Shown here: positions 34,951 through 43,931 of the stretch, one piece after another
How positions within the stretch are numbered: the stretch's first letter is position 1
Layout: the number at the start of each line of letters is the position of its first letter
Origin: Arthrobacter sp. N199823
GTDB taxonomy: Bacteria > Actinomycetota > Actinomycetes > Actinomycetales > Micrococcaceae
Assembly (NCBI RefSeq): GCF_002929705.1
Contig: NZ_PJIN01000001.1
Span: 1 to 64,000 of the forward strand
Direction: 5' to 3'
Length of the DNA stretch: 64,000 bases
Program-made: the position numbers and the translations under genes
The notes under the pieces: generated by a model
Told to the model about the DNA's origin: nothing
Database searches by the model: none
The model's input: only the letters and a program-made list of their open reading frames with translations

Positions 34951-36565
34951 ATCCCTGATCATTGACAACTTGCACGCCAGCGGCACCACATCAGCAAGTG
35001 CTCCCCTCCCTGTCCTGACAGGGGTCAGCCTCAGTGTGCAGCCCGGCGAATTTGTAGCCTTGATCGGCGGTTCCGGATCAGGCAAGACCATCACCGCCAT
35101 GTCTGCCATGCAGCTGCTGCCACCCCAACTCGCTGTCACCTCAGGCTCCATTCGCTTGGGAAAACTTGAACTTACCCTAGCCACTGAGAATCAACTTAAC
35201 CAGATGCGCGGCGGCAGGATGGGGATGCTGTTCCAGCAGCCCAAACGAATGTTCAACCCCAGAATGACCATCGGCGCCCATCTTCGCGAACCACTGAGGC
35301 TACACGGCAAACTCCGCGGCCATGCCGCCGAGGCACAAGTCATCTCCCTGCTAGCCGAGGTCGGTCTTCCGGACCCTGCATGGTGCGCGAAGGCCTACCC
35401 GCACCAGCTCTCCGGCGGAATGGCACAGCGCGCCATGACCGCTGTCGCCCTTGCCGGCCAGCCAGACATACTAATTGCCGACGAACCCACCTCTGCACTC
35501 GACAAGTCCCTGGAAGGGCAAATCCTGAGCCTAATCGACAGTCAACGGCGCGACCGCGGCCTCGGTGTCCTATACATCACCCACAACATCGCCACCGTCG
35601 CCGCCTTCGCGGACAGAATTTTCGTCATGAAAAACGGTCGCATCATCGAATCAGGTCCCACCGCCCAGGTCTTGTCGAACCCGCAAAGCGACGAAACAAA
35701 ACACTTGCTGAACGCATCAAGTCTCTCAGCCTCATCCACGGGCCACACCTCCACGAACGCCCCAAAGGTACTGACTGTGGACGGCGCTTCCAAAGCATTC
35801 CGCATGGGCAGGGGCCGCAAGAAGGCCGTACTGTCGAATGTCTCATTGTCCCTGCACAGAGGCGAGATCCTCGGCATCCTAGGGCAGTCCGGATCAGGAA
35901 AGAGCACCCTGGCACGCTCCATCGTGGGACTGGAAGAGCTCGACAGCGGCCACATCACCCACACCTCGGGCGGGAACGGCTCGGAATCAGCAGCGGTTGG
36001 ACCAAAAGTGCAACTGGTCTTCCAAGAGCCGCATGACTCATTCGATCCCCGCATGAAACTACGCACCAGCCTTGAAGCCCCCTTGCTGCGGCACACCAAA
36101 ATCACTGCGGCTGATCGACGCGAACGAGTGGAGCGGGTCACCAACGAGGTGGGGCTGGACAGCCGTCTCTTGGACCACCGCCCCGGGCAGTGCTCCGGTG
36201 GCCAGCTCCAACGAATGGCCATTGCGCGGGCGCTGCTGTTGGAACCAGACGTTTTGATCTGCGATGAGGCCACGTCGGCCTTGGACGCACTGAGCCAACG
36301 CCGGATACTTGACCTTCTGTTGCGTCTGCATAAAGAAAGAGGTCTGTCACTGATGATCATTTCCCACGATATGGCGATCATCCAGCACATGTGCAACAGA
36401 GTTGCCGTGATCTTCGAAGGACAGCTGGTCGAACTCGCCGCAACAGACGAGTTCTTCAAAACCCCCAGACACGCGCACAGTCAGGAACTTGTAGCGGTCT
36501 CAGCTCCTCTGTGGCCTCTACCCAACATTGGGTATGGACAACTACCAGCGCCGAACGTCCTCTAG
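34943..36565 (+). CDS. Fused two-domain ABC ATPase (DppD-DppF type)
   Basis: 540 residues containing two full nucleotide-binding domains in one chain. Domain 1 has [16 protein letters not shown] and [12 protein letters not shown]; domain 2 has [17 protein letters not shown] and [11 protein letters not shown]. Both switch His regions are present (YITHNIA and IISHDMA). Fusion of DppD- and DppF-like subunits is known in actinobacteria. The usual oligopeptide-type C-terminal domain after domain 1 is short. It would power the importer encoded just upstream. Confidence 0.92.
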   Translation: MPESLIIDNLHASGTTSASAPLPVLTGVSLSVQPGEFVALIGGSGSGKTITAMSAMQLLPPQLAVTSGSIRLGKLELTLATENQLNQMRGGRMGMLFQQPKRMFNPRMTIGAHLREPLRLHGKLRGHAAEAQVISLLAEVGLPDPAWCAKAYPHQLSGGMAQRAMTAVALAGQPDILIADEPTSALDKSLEGQILSLIDSQRRDRGLGVLYITHNIATVAAFADRIFVMKNGRIIESGPTAQVLSNPQSDETKHLLNASSLSASSTGHTSTNAPKVLTVDGASKAFRMGRGRKKAVLSNVSLSLHRGEILGILGQSGSGKSTLARSIVGLEELDSGHITHTSGGNGSESAAVGPKVQLVFQEPHDSFDPRMKLRTSLEAPLLRHTKITAADRRERVERVTNEVGLDSRLLDHRPGQCSGGQLQRMAIARALLLEPDVLICDEATSALDALSQRRILDLLLRLHKERGLSLMIISHDMAIIQHMCNRVAVIFEGQLVELAATDEFFKTPRHAHSQELVAVSAPLWPLPNIGYGQLPAPNVL

Positions 36566-36679
36566 GTGCTGCCCATGTGCGCTCCACACCACGGTCCGGT
36601 TCACATTCTGACCAGAATTTTGTAGCGACGATTATTTTTAGGCTGGTTATTCACTGGCCTGAAAGAGCCGATGCATATA

Positions 36680-36842
36680 ACCGACTCATTAGAAACTCAT
36701 TAAATTGGGTGACAACTGCCGCCTCTTAAGTACTATCCATTGTTATGCACTCGCTGCACTGCCAAAGGTCAGGAATGGCTTTTGGCAAGTCGAAATGGAC
36801 CATAGAGGCGACAGTGGGGGTCGTCGGTTCAAACTCCACAGC
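36680..36842 (+). repeat. Repeat R3, diverged copy of R1/R2
   Basis: Begins CCGACTCATTAGAAACTC, carries GACAACTGCCG and TCCATTGTT in the same order as R1, then GGCAAGTCGAAAT, and ends GGGGGTCGTCGGTTCAAACTCC. The T-arm has decayed (TTCAAAC loop). With R2 it brackets both ABC importers and the GH32 gene. Confidence 0.5.
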
Positions 36843-36940
36843 GTTTGATACTGCGGCGGTTGGCCACAGTGGCTGAAGCGGTCAAAAGTCTGGCATCACA
36901 AAAAGTTCATGTTCCGCCACTGGGCGCCTCCGCAAAGAGA

Positions 36941-36972
36941 ATCAGCCCGAGCCGTGAGGCGAGCGGGCTGAT
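36941..36972 (-). terminator. Terminator of gntR
   Basis: ATCAGCCCG and CGGGCTGAT form a nine-pair stem 46 bp after the gntR stop; leftward it is followed by TCTCTTT. A good intrinsic terminator for the minus strand. Confidence 0.65.
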
Positions 36973-37018
36973 CGTGATGGTTCATAAACGGCACAGCACG
37001 TCCGGCAAAGTAGCGGAG

Positions 37019-37753
37019 TCAGCGCAAGCCCATCGCGTTCCGGACCTCGTTCAGGATGTGGTGGACGGCGGTCTCCGCCATGACAGCGTCACCGCGGGCC
37101 ACGGCCGCCGCAACATCCTCGTGGGCCTGCAAAGCTTCGTTCCGCGGCTTGAATGGCATCAAGCCCTGCTTGGTTCGGCTGGTGAGCACCTGCGCCACCA
37201 TGCCTTCGAGCGCCGTAAACATCTCATTGCCGCAGCTTTGGAGCAGCAGGCAGTGGAACTCGATGTCCACCGCCAGGAACGCCTCGAGTTCGCCGGCTTC
37301 GCCCAGCCGCCTCAGCTCTGCAGCAAGGAAAACCAGCCTGGCCCGTTCCGCGGCGCTCGCCCGGCGGGCAGCACCGGCAGCGGCAATGGGCTCGACGGCG
37401 ATGCGCAGCTCCGTGAGGCTGCTGTACTGAATATCGCGCCGGACAGAGCCCAAGCGCCAGCGCACCAGCTTGGGATCAAAGACATTCCACAGCCTGCGCT
37501 CCTGGACCACGATGCCCACTCGCCGACGCGAATATACCAGGTTCATGGACTCCAGGACTTTCATGGTGTCCCGCGAAACGGTACGCGAAACGCCGTACTC
37601 CTGCTGGAGGCCCTCAAGGGTCAGCCGGCTGCCCGGCGGAAGACTCCCTGCAGCGATTGCGGAGCCAACCGCCTCGAGGACGCGTTCATGCATAGCGGGG
37701 GAGGCCCCGCCGTCGTGCGCGTTATCCGCGTTAGGTACTGTCGCCGTCGACAT
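37019..37753 (-). CDS. gntR: GntR-family (FadR subfamily) gluconate regulator
   Basis: 244 residues. The N-terminal winged helix contains PPGSRLTLEGLQQEYGVSRT and VSRDTMKVLESM (two parts of the GntR motif); the C-terminal helical FCD domain has ELRIAVEPIAAAGA and the metal/ligand region FHCLLLQSCGNEM. It is divergent from gntK and gntP and likely represses them until gluconate or its phosphate binds. ATG with AGGA a few bases before. Confidence 0.87.
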   Translation of the reverse strand: MSTATVPNADNAHDGGASPAMHERVLEAVGSAIAAGSLPPGSRLTLEGLQQEYGVSRTVSRDTMKVLESMNLVYSRRRVGIVVQERRLWNVFDPKLVRWRLGSVRRDIQYSSLTELRIAVEPIAAAGAARRASAAERARLVFLAAELRRLGEAGELEAFLAVDIEFHCLLLQSCGNEMFTALEGMVAQVLTSRTKQGLMPFKPRNEALQAHEDVAAAVARGDAVMAETAVHHILNEVRNAMGLR

Positions 37754-37829
37754 CTTTCCTGCTTTCCTCAGCGCTTGCGCGCCCTTCGATCGTACCCAAA
37801 AATCTGCAAAGGTATGACTTGTGACACTA

Positions 37830-37863
37830 AAAGATAGTATCTATTGCCCAAAATGGTGATACC
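37830..37863. promoter_or_regulatory. Probable GntR operator region
   Basis: AAAGATAGTATCTAT holds the 9-bp palindrome GATAGTATC and resembles the GATAGTACC-type boxes bound by the GntR1/GntR2 gluconate regulators of Corynebacterium. A second related motif, GGTGATACC, follows at 37855-37863. Both lie between the divergent gntR and gntK genes. Confidence 0.5.
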
Positions 37864-37943
37864 TTATTTTTCGGCGTACTTCCTTGTGAGATGCGCAACG
37901 AATTTTCTTCATTGGCCAACGGCGTCTTCTTCGGAGTTGATAC

Positions 37944-38489
37944 ATGCAGTATTCAGCCACACACCTGGTGGTGATGGGCGTTGCCGGTTCCGGCAAGTCC
38001 ACCATTGCGGCAGCTCTTTCCCAGCAGCTTGGCTGGGCGTGTGCTGAAGCGGACGAGTTCCACCCGCAGTCCAACATCGACAAGATGACCCGGGGGATTC
38101 CCCTGCAGGACGAGGATCGCTGGCCTTGGCTGCAGGAAATCCAGGGCTGGATGACCGCCCATTCCGCTGCCGGGACGAGTACCGTGCTCACCTGCTCCGC
38201 GCTCAAGCAGAGCTACCGTGCGCTGCTCTCCGAAGCAAAGGGCCGGGTCCTGTTCATCCACCTCGACGGCGGCGCCGAGCTGATCGGCCAGCGCATGCAG
38301 GGCCGCGAAGGCCACTTTATGCCGCCCGCACTCCTGCCTAGCCAGCTGGCCACCCTGGAACCGCTGACCGGCAACGAACTTGCCGCTGGCAGCCTCCGCT
38401 TGGACATCTCCAATTCACCGGAGGAGATCGTCACCGCCGTGCTGGCTGGCCTCACGCTTCCCGCCCCGGCGGAGCTCAGCGCCTGCTAG
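37944..38489 (+). CDS. gntK: Gluconokinase
   Basis: 181-residue P-loop kinase that makes 6-phosphogluconate from gluconate. Walker A is MGVAGSGKST (residues 11-20), followed by EADEFHPQSNIDKM and later LTCSALKQSYR and GHFMPPALLPSQLATLE, all typical of GntK. Length fits the family. It sits between its regulator and the permease, forming a compact gluconate-use unit with entry into the pentose phosphate pathway. Confidence 0.95.
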   Translation: MQYSATHLVVMGVAGSGKSTIAAALSQQLGWACAEADEFHPQSNIDKMTRGIPLQDEDRWPWLQEIQGWMTAHSAAGTSTVLTCSALKQSYRALLSEAKGRVLFIHLDGGAELIGQRMQGREGHFMPPALLPSQLATLEPLTGNELAAGSLRLDISNSPEEIVTAVLAGLTLPAPAELSAC

Positions 38490-38552
38490 GCTCGGCCACC
38501 AAGCCGGCCCAATTTTTCTCAATCCCCAAGTAGTTCTGTTCAAAGGAGAACC

Positions 38553-39956
38553 ATGGTCATCGAAGGATGGACCCAAACGCTGGGCGCAGGACCTCTGCTG
38601 CTCATCGCGGCGGCATCGATCGTCGTCCTACTGTTCCTGATCATCAAGCTTCGAATGCATGCACTCGTCGCCTTGATCGTGATCAGCCTCGTCACCGCTT
38701 TCGCCACCGGAATCCCCGCCAACCAGGTAGTTCCTGTGCTGATCAACGGCTTCGGCACAACTTTGGGCACCGTGGCACTCCTCGTAGGCTTGGGCGCTAT
38801 GCTCGGCCGCATCGTTGAGACCAGCGGCGGCGCCAAGGTGCTGGCCGACTATCTGATCGGCGTGTTCGGCGAAAAGCGTGCCCCGTTCGCCCTGGGCCTT
38901 GCCTCCCTGATCTTCGGCTTCCCCATCTTCTTCGACGCCGGCCTGGTGGTTATGTTGCCCGTCGTGTTCGCCGTGGCCCACCGTCTGGGCGGGGGAGTGC
39001 TGCGCTACGGCCTCCCCGCTGCCGGTGCCTTCTCCGTGATGCACATCTTCCTGCCGCCGCATCCGGGCCCGGTTTCCGCCGCTGCCTTCTTTGATGCCAA
39101 CATCGGTCTGGTTCTGATCGCCGGCCTCATCACCGCCATCCCCACGTGGTACGTCACCGCCTACCTGTTCGGCCTGTGGGCCGGCAAGAAGTTGGTCCTT
39201 CCGGTCCCGGCAATCCTGGGCCAGGCCAGTGCCGATGCCGAGTCCAACCCGCCACGCTTCCGCACCATTATTGGCCTGCTGCTCCTGCCGCTTGTCTTGA
39301 TCTTCATCAACACCGGCCTGAACACCTTGGCGTCCTCCGGTGTGCTGTCCGAAGATGTCAAAGACGAGCAGTGGTTCCAGGTTCTGCGCACCATTGGTGA
39401 AACACCTGTTGCCCTGCTGATCGCCGTTCTGGTGGCCGTGTTTGTCCTGGGCACCCGCCGCGGCCAGAACGCCGGAGCCATAGAGAAGCTGCTCGAATCA
39501 TCGCTGGGCCCCGTTTGTTCGGTCATCCTGATCACCGGTGCCGGTGGCATGTTCGGTGGCGTGCTCCGCGCCTCTGGCATCGGCTCGGCATTGGCCGATG
39601 TTCTGGGTGACCTGGGCATTCCACTGATTCTGGCAGGCTTCCTGATCGCCGCCATCCTGCGCATTGCCCAGGGTTCCGCCACCGTGGCCCTGACCACCAC
39701 CGCGGGCCTCATCGCCCCGGCCGTGGCCATCGCCGGTGTGAATGGCATGCAGGTTGCCGCCCTGGTTATTGCCGTGGCAGCTGGCTCCGTGGTGGTTTCC
39801 CACGTCAACGACTCTGGCTTCTGGCTGGTGGGCCGCTTCTTCGGCATGGACGTCAAGACCACTCTGAAGACCTGGACCGTCATGGAAACCCTGATCGGCG
39901 TCATGGGCTTCGCCATCGCCACGGTCATCTTCCTGCTGGCCGGTGTAGCGGGTTAG
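38553..39956 (+). CDS. gntP: Gluconate:H+ symporter (GntP family)
   Basis: 467-residue permease with about 12-14 hydrophobic segments. The conserved GFPIFFDAGLVVMLPV and the HPGPVSAAAFF loop, plus the C-terminal SHVNDSGFWLVGRFFGM segment, identify the GntP family. The ATG has AAGGAGA directly upstream, 63 bp after gntK, on the same transcript. Related substrates (idonate, fructuronate) are possible, but gntK next door favours gluconate. Confidence 0.95.
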   Translation: MVIEGWTQTLGAGPLLLIAAASIVVLLFLIIKLRMHALVALIVISLVTAFATGIPANQVVPVLINGFGTTLGTVALLVGLGAMLGRIVETSGGAKVLADYLIGVFGEKRAPFALGLASLIFGFPIFFDAGLVVMLPVVFAVAHRLGGGVLRYGLPAAGAFSVMHIFLPPHPGPVSAAAFFDANIGLVLIAGLITAIPTWYVTAYLFGLWAGKKLVLPVPAILGQASADAESNPPRFRTIIGLLLLPLVLIFINTGLNTLASSGVLSEDVKDEQWFQVLRTIGETPVALLIAVLVAVFVLGTRRGQNAGAIEKLLESSLGPVCSVILITGAGGMFGGVLRASGIGSALADVLGDLGIPLILAGFLIAAILRIAQGSATVALTTTAGLIAPAVAIAGVNGMQVAALVIAVAAGSVVVSHVNDSGFWLVGRFFGMDVKTTLKTWTVMETLIGVMGFAIATVIFLLAGVAG

Positions 39957-39985
39957 CCCTGCGCCTGCAGGCTACGGCTGACTGA

Positions 39986-40039
39986 AGTACGACGGCGGGG
40001 CGTCCAGAGATATTCTGGGCGCGCCGCCGTCGTTGTACT
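39986..40039. terminator. Bidirectional terminator between gntP and the MocR gene
   Basis: Long hairpin: AGTAC-GACGGCG on the left, CGCCGTC-GTTGTACT on the right, with an inner CCAGA-GATAT-TCTGG. It lies between two convergent genes and can serve both. Confidence 0.65.
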
Positions 40040-40123
40040 CCTGGGGCGCCAGGTTGTGGCGACGCCGTTGGTCGGTTCCAAGACACGCTGGACCGGGCTG
40101 GGAAAGCCAGGCCCCATCGGCCG

Positions 40124-41521
40124 TCATGACGTTGAGTCCAGCAGATCCCCCAAAATGCCGAGGGCTTTGCTCAGTTGGAGGTCGGTGACAGCCCCGTAGC
40201 CAATGATCAGGCCGTTCACGGGTGCGCGTTCGGCGTAGTAACCCGCCAGTGGCACCACGCGAATGCCCTGCTTCAGCGCCTCGTTGGCGAGTTCTCCGGC
40301 GTCGGGCTTTTCAAACCGAATGACAGCATGCAGCCCACCATCGAGAGCCGAAAGCTCCAGATCCCCGCGGGACCCCAGACGCTCCATGAGCAGGGAACGG
40401 CGGTGTGAGTACTCCCGCCTGGCTCGGGCCACGTGCCGGGAAAGTCCGCCTCCTTGGATGTAATGGGCAAGAGCTGACTGCAGCACCCCGGAGACCGGGG
40501 TGTCCAGTGCTTCCCGTACTGCCTTGAGCCGCTGCCCGGAATCACCGCGTACCACCAGGTATCCGCAGCGCAGCCACGGGCTCAGGTTCTTCGAAAAGGT
40601 TCCCAGGAGCACCACCTCGGCATTCGTGGGCAATGAAGCGACGGCGGGAAGGGGCATTCTGCTGTGCCGGAATTCGCTGTCGTAGTCATCTTCCAAGACG
40701 AGCACCCCATGCGTATCAGCCCATTTCAGCAGGCCCAGCCGTTCCTGGACGGCCATCCTGCCGCCCAACGGGTATTGGTGGCTGGGTGTTATGAGGACTG
40801 CATCTGGAATGTCCTTGATAGTTGCCAGCTGTGAACTTCGCAGACCGTTTTCGTCCACGGGGATGCTGAGCACTTGCGCACCTGCGGCAGTCATGACCCG
40901 ACGTGCCGTTGGGTAGCCCGGATCCTCCATCAGGATGCGGGGATGATCCCTCTGGCCGCGCAGCATATTGACCACCAGATGCAGCGCATCGCTGGAGCCG
41001 CCGGTGATGATAATGTTCTCCGGTTCCACTTGGAGTCCTCGGGACACTGCCAGATGTTGGGCCACTGCTTCCCGCAGCGCTTGCGTCCCGAGGGCCGGTG
41101 GCAAAAGCGTGGTTTCTTGTTCCGAAAGCGCCATTTTCCACGCATGGCGCCACTCCCTGTGTATGAAGGGGGATGCCGACGGCCGGCCCGGGGTGAGATC
41201 AATCAAGTCACTGTGGGGCGGGCCGCTACTCAGCCGTTTCTCGATCAGCGGCCGTCTTTGAATGTCAGGGCGTACCGCCACCTTGGTCCCGCCTGCGCCA
41301 CTACCTTCGAGGAATCCCTCGCCGGATAATTGTTCGAAGGCCCGGACCACCACTCCCCGTGAAACACCCAGTTCGGCTGCCAGTCGACGGGTCGCGGGAA
41401 GTGTGTGGTCGGGTTGCAGGAGTCCCTCGAGGATGGCAGTGCGAAGTTGCTTGGCCACCTGGGCAGCCAGCGAGAGTGGGTTCTGCCTGTCGAGTTCGAT
41501 AGGTATTTCAGCTTCGCTCAT
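40124..41521 (-). CDS. MocR-family PLP-binding transcriptional regulator
   Basis: 465 residues. The N-terminal winged helix (LPATRRLAAELGVSRGVVVR) is fused to an aminotransferase-I-like domain with DDY (278-280) and the PLP lysine Lys311 in GTFSKNLSP. MocR proteins regulate vitamin B6, GABA, taurine or amino-sugar genes. It is divergent from a DapA-family aldolase and an MFS exporter, so those are its likely targets. The function of its aminotransferase fold is usually sensing, not catalysis. Confidence 0.9.
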   Translation of the reverse strand: MSEAEIPIELDRQNPLSLAAQVAKQLRTAILEGLLQPDHTLPATRRLAAELGVSRGVVVRAFEQLSGEGFLEGSGAGGTKVAVRPDIQRRPLIEKRLSSGPPHSDLIDLTPGRPSASPFIHREWRHAWKMALSEQETTLLPPALGTQALREAVAQHLAVSRGLQVEPENIIITGGSSDALHLVVNMLRGQRDHPRILMEDPGYPTARRVMTAAGAQVLSIPVDENGLRSSQLATIKDIPDAVLITPSHQYPLGGRMAVQERLGLLKWADTHGVLVLEDDYDSEFRHSRMPLPAVASLPTNAEVVLLGTFSKNLSPWLRCGYLVVRGDSGQRLKAVREALDTPVSGVLQSALAHYIQGGGLSRHVARARREYSHRRSLLMERLGSRGDLELSALDGGLHAVIRFEKPDAGELANEALKQGIRVVPLAGYYAERAPVNGLIIGYGAVTDLQLSKALGILGDLLDSTS

Positions 41522-41567
41522 TGGACCTCCAGAGTTGGTGAATCTTGGATCTAGTGTAGGACCAATG
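41519..41567. promoter_or_regulatory. Possible MocR operator pair
   Basis: CATTGGACCT (41519-41528, covering the MocR start codon) and AGGACCAATG (41558-41567) are inverted copies, nine of ten bases, about four helical turns apart. They lie between the divergent genes and would suit repression by a dimer. Confidence 0.45.
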
Positions 41568-41647
41568 CGTTTGGGAAGATGAAACGCGTAATGATCTTGA
41601 CGCTGCGTTCAGCCCGGTCTGTGCGGCCCCATGAAAGAAGGAAGTAA

Positions 41648-42535
41648 GTGTTCAACGGCCTTTGCGCATTTCCCCTGACCCCCATGAACGGTGAAAGCCT
41701 CGATCTGGATGCCATGGCTGGGCTGGTGGCCCGCGCTGCCGAAGCCGGTGTGGACTCTCTGGGCGTCCTTGGTTCGACAGGTAACTACGCCTACTTGTCC
41801 CGCGACGAGCGCCGCGCAGTCCTCGAGACGTGCGTTATTGCCGCCGACGGCGTTCCGGTTCTCGCAGGTGTGGGGGCAACACGCACACGCGACGTGCTGG
41901 TGCTGGCCGGGGACGCACAAGCTGCCGGCGCCTCGGCGCTGCTTTTGGCCCCTGTCTCCTACCAGCGGCTCACTGAGGCGGAAGTCTTTGGCCTGTATGC
42001 GGACGTTGCCGCTGAATCAACACTCCCCATCGTCGTTTATGACAACCCGGGTACCACCGGTTTTACCTTCTCGGATGACCTGCACGCCCGCATTGCCCGC
42101 ATTCCAGGAATTGTCTCCCTCAAGATCCCGCCGCCTCCTACCGGAGGTGTCGCGGCCCGACTCGGCACGCTTCGCCCGGGACTGCCGCAGAGCACAACAG
42201 TGGGTATTAGTGGGGACTGGGTTGCAGCTGAAGGGCTGCTTGCCGGCTGCGAGCTCTGGTACTCGGTGATCGCAGGTGTACTGCCCCGGCAGGCCAAAAC
42301 CATTGTGGAACACGCAGTCGCCGGACGGCGGGATCTGGCCCGTGCAGCGTCCGCGGAGCTTGAACCCCTGTGGACGCTCTTCCGGGGCTACGGCAGCTTG
42401 CGCGTCACGGCAGCCCTTGCCGAAGATCTTGGACTCGTAGCGTCCGCGCCACTACCCTTGCCGCTGCGCGGACTGAACAGTGAGGGGCGGGACAAGGTCG
42501 CCAGCGCCATCCGTCTCATGGGGCTGGAGGCCTAG
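41648..42535 (+). CDS. DapA/N-acetylneuraminate-lyase family aldolase
   Basis: 295-residue class I aldolase of the DHDPS family. The Schiff-base Lys159 is in GIVSLKIP and Tyr131 in VVYDNPGTTG; the substrate loop is GSTGN at 42-46, where true DHDPS usually has GTTGE. This makes lysine synthesis less likely and favours a catabolic keto-acid aldolase. GTG start with AAGGAAG upstream. It is followed 29 bp later by an MFS gene and faces the MocR regulator. Confidence 0.82.
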   Translation: MFNGLCAFPLTPMNGESLDLDAMAGLVARAAEAGVDSLGVLGSTGNYAYLSRDERRAVLETCVIAADGVPVLAGVGATRTRDVLVLAGDAQAAGASALLLAPVSYQRLTEAEVFGLYADVAAESTLPIVVYDNPGTTGFTFSDDLHARIARIPGIVSLKIPPPPTGGVAARLGTLRPGLPQSTTVGISGDWVAAEGLLAGCELWYSVIAGVLPRQAKTIVEHAVAGRRDLARAASAELEPLWTLFRGYGSLRVTAALAEDLGLVASAPLPLPLRGLNSEGRDKVASAIRLMGLEA

Positions 42536-42564
42536 CCGATGACGGTTACTTCAGGGAGGAAGCC

Positions 42565-43797
42565 GTGAGTTTTCCCCGCAGCAAAATCCAAACCCAACTG
42601 GCCCCGGGGAGTCCCACTCCCGGAGGTCTGGCCCGCTACGTCCTTGCGGCAACCCTGGCTCGAAGTGCGGACGGCGGTGCCGTCGTCGCCATTGTTCTGC
42701 TCGTGACCGCCAGTGGAGCTCCGGGCTGGTTGGCCGGAATTCTCGGCGCCTGCATCACGGCGCCGCACCTCTTGGGCCCGCTCATTGCCAGGCGCCTGGA
42801 CACTGCCCGTGACGGACGAGACGTGATCGCCTGGGCCTGTATGGTTCACGGGGTAACGCTGGCAGCTGCTGTTCTTCTATATCCGGTGACCTGGCCGATT
42901 GTCCCTGGATTGCTGCTCGTAGCATCCGGACTAGTGGGCCCGCTGCTGACAGGTGGGATCAGCAGCCGATTGGCTGCGATCGCGGGCGGTGACAGGATCA
43001 GCCAGCGGCGCGCCCAAGGGTGGGACGTTGCAACGTACGGAATCGGCGGCACCATTGGGCCGTCCCTGGTAGCAGCTGTCTCGGTATGGGTGAATCCCAC
43101 CTCGGCGGCGCTGCTTTTGGCAGGTTCCACTTTTGTCGCGGCGGCAGTTGTCAGGCTTTTGCCTTATTCGCCTCCCGTGGCTGTTCCCCAGGACGTTCCC
43201 CGCCCCGGGCGAACGCTCCTCATGATTCTGTCCAGCGGACCCTTGCGGCGCACGCTCTACATGACGATCGTCGTCGCCCTTTCCGTCGCGGCACTGCCTA
43301 TCACCGCAGTGGCATCCACAGGGGAACTCCGCGTTGTGCCCGCTGCTGCTGGAATACTCACAGCGGCGTACGGACTTGGCGGGCTTCTGGGATCCGCAGG
43401 TGTGATGATCCGGCCCCTGCGAACTGACGCGGACCCATTGCTGAGCTGGCTGGGTGCGGCCGTGGGCGTTGCCTTGTGCGGGGCTGCCTTCGCTGGGGAC
43501 TTCCCGGTGGCCGTCGCGGCATACTGCTTCGTCGGCGTCCTCAACTCTTACTTTTTTGCAGCGACCTTGGCGGCCCGAAGCGAGTACGCACCAGCGGTAG
43601 CGCGCGGTCAGGTCTTTATGTGGGTCGGTGCTCTGAAGATCACCGCCGGATCAGCCGGCACAGCCTTGGCAGGGGCCATTATTGCGCCCGCAATCGACCT
43701 GCCCCTGTTCCTGGCCTCCGGGCTGATCGCGGCGGCCGTATTCGTTTCGATCCTTGACCGCCAGCACGAACGAAGCCGAATCCGGGCTTCTACCTAA
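42565..43797 (+). CDS. MFS transporter
   Basis: 410 residues with about 12 membrane helices and no soluble domain; the helix-2/3 loop reads LIARRLDTARDGRD, a weak form of the MFS motif. Closest in type to MFS drug or metabolite exporters. AGGGAGG precedes the GTG start. In one transcript with the DapA-like gene; it may move the substrate or product of that enzyme. Substrate unknown. Confidence 0.8.
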   Translation: MSFPRSKIQTQLAPGSPTPGGLARYVLAATLARSADGGAVVAIVLLVTASGAPGWLAGILGACITAPHLLGPLIARRLDTARDGRDVIAWACMVHGVTLAAAVLLYPVTWPIVPGLLLVASGLVGPLLTGGISSRLAAIAGGDRISQRRAQGWDVATYGIGGTIGPSLVAAVSVWVNPTSAALLLAGSTFVAAAVVRLLPYSPPVAVPQDVPRPGRTLLMILSSGPLRRTLYMTIVVALSVAALPITAVASTGELRVVPAAAGILTAAYGLGGLLGSAGVMIRPLRTDADPLLSWLGAAVGVALCGAAFAGDFPVAVAAYCFVGVLNSYFFAATLAARSEYAPAVARGQVFMWVGALKITAGSAGTALAGAIIAPAIDLPLFLASGLIAAAVFVSILDRQHERSRIRAST

Positions 43798-43931
43798 GCA
43801 ATAGGTTCCGCAACCGCCGTAGAAATGTGCCCGACGGCGCAATCGCTCAGCAGGCTTTCGTGCCGGATCGCGGGGTGGAATGCTCCAGAATGGTGAGGGG
43901 CACGGGAGTCATCAAACACCCTCGCTAAGAA

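Larger units (their letters stand above)
36566..37018. other. Gene-poor stretch holding repeat R3
   Basis: About 450 bp without a gene between the iron-box importer and the gluconate locus. It contains R3 (36680-36842) and the terminator at 36941. No other structure was seen. Confidence 0.5.

Noticed and set aside
41609-41920. Minus-strand frames within the aldolase gene
   Set aside because: Shadow frames of a well-supported gene.
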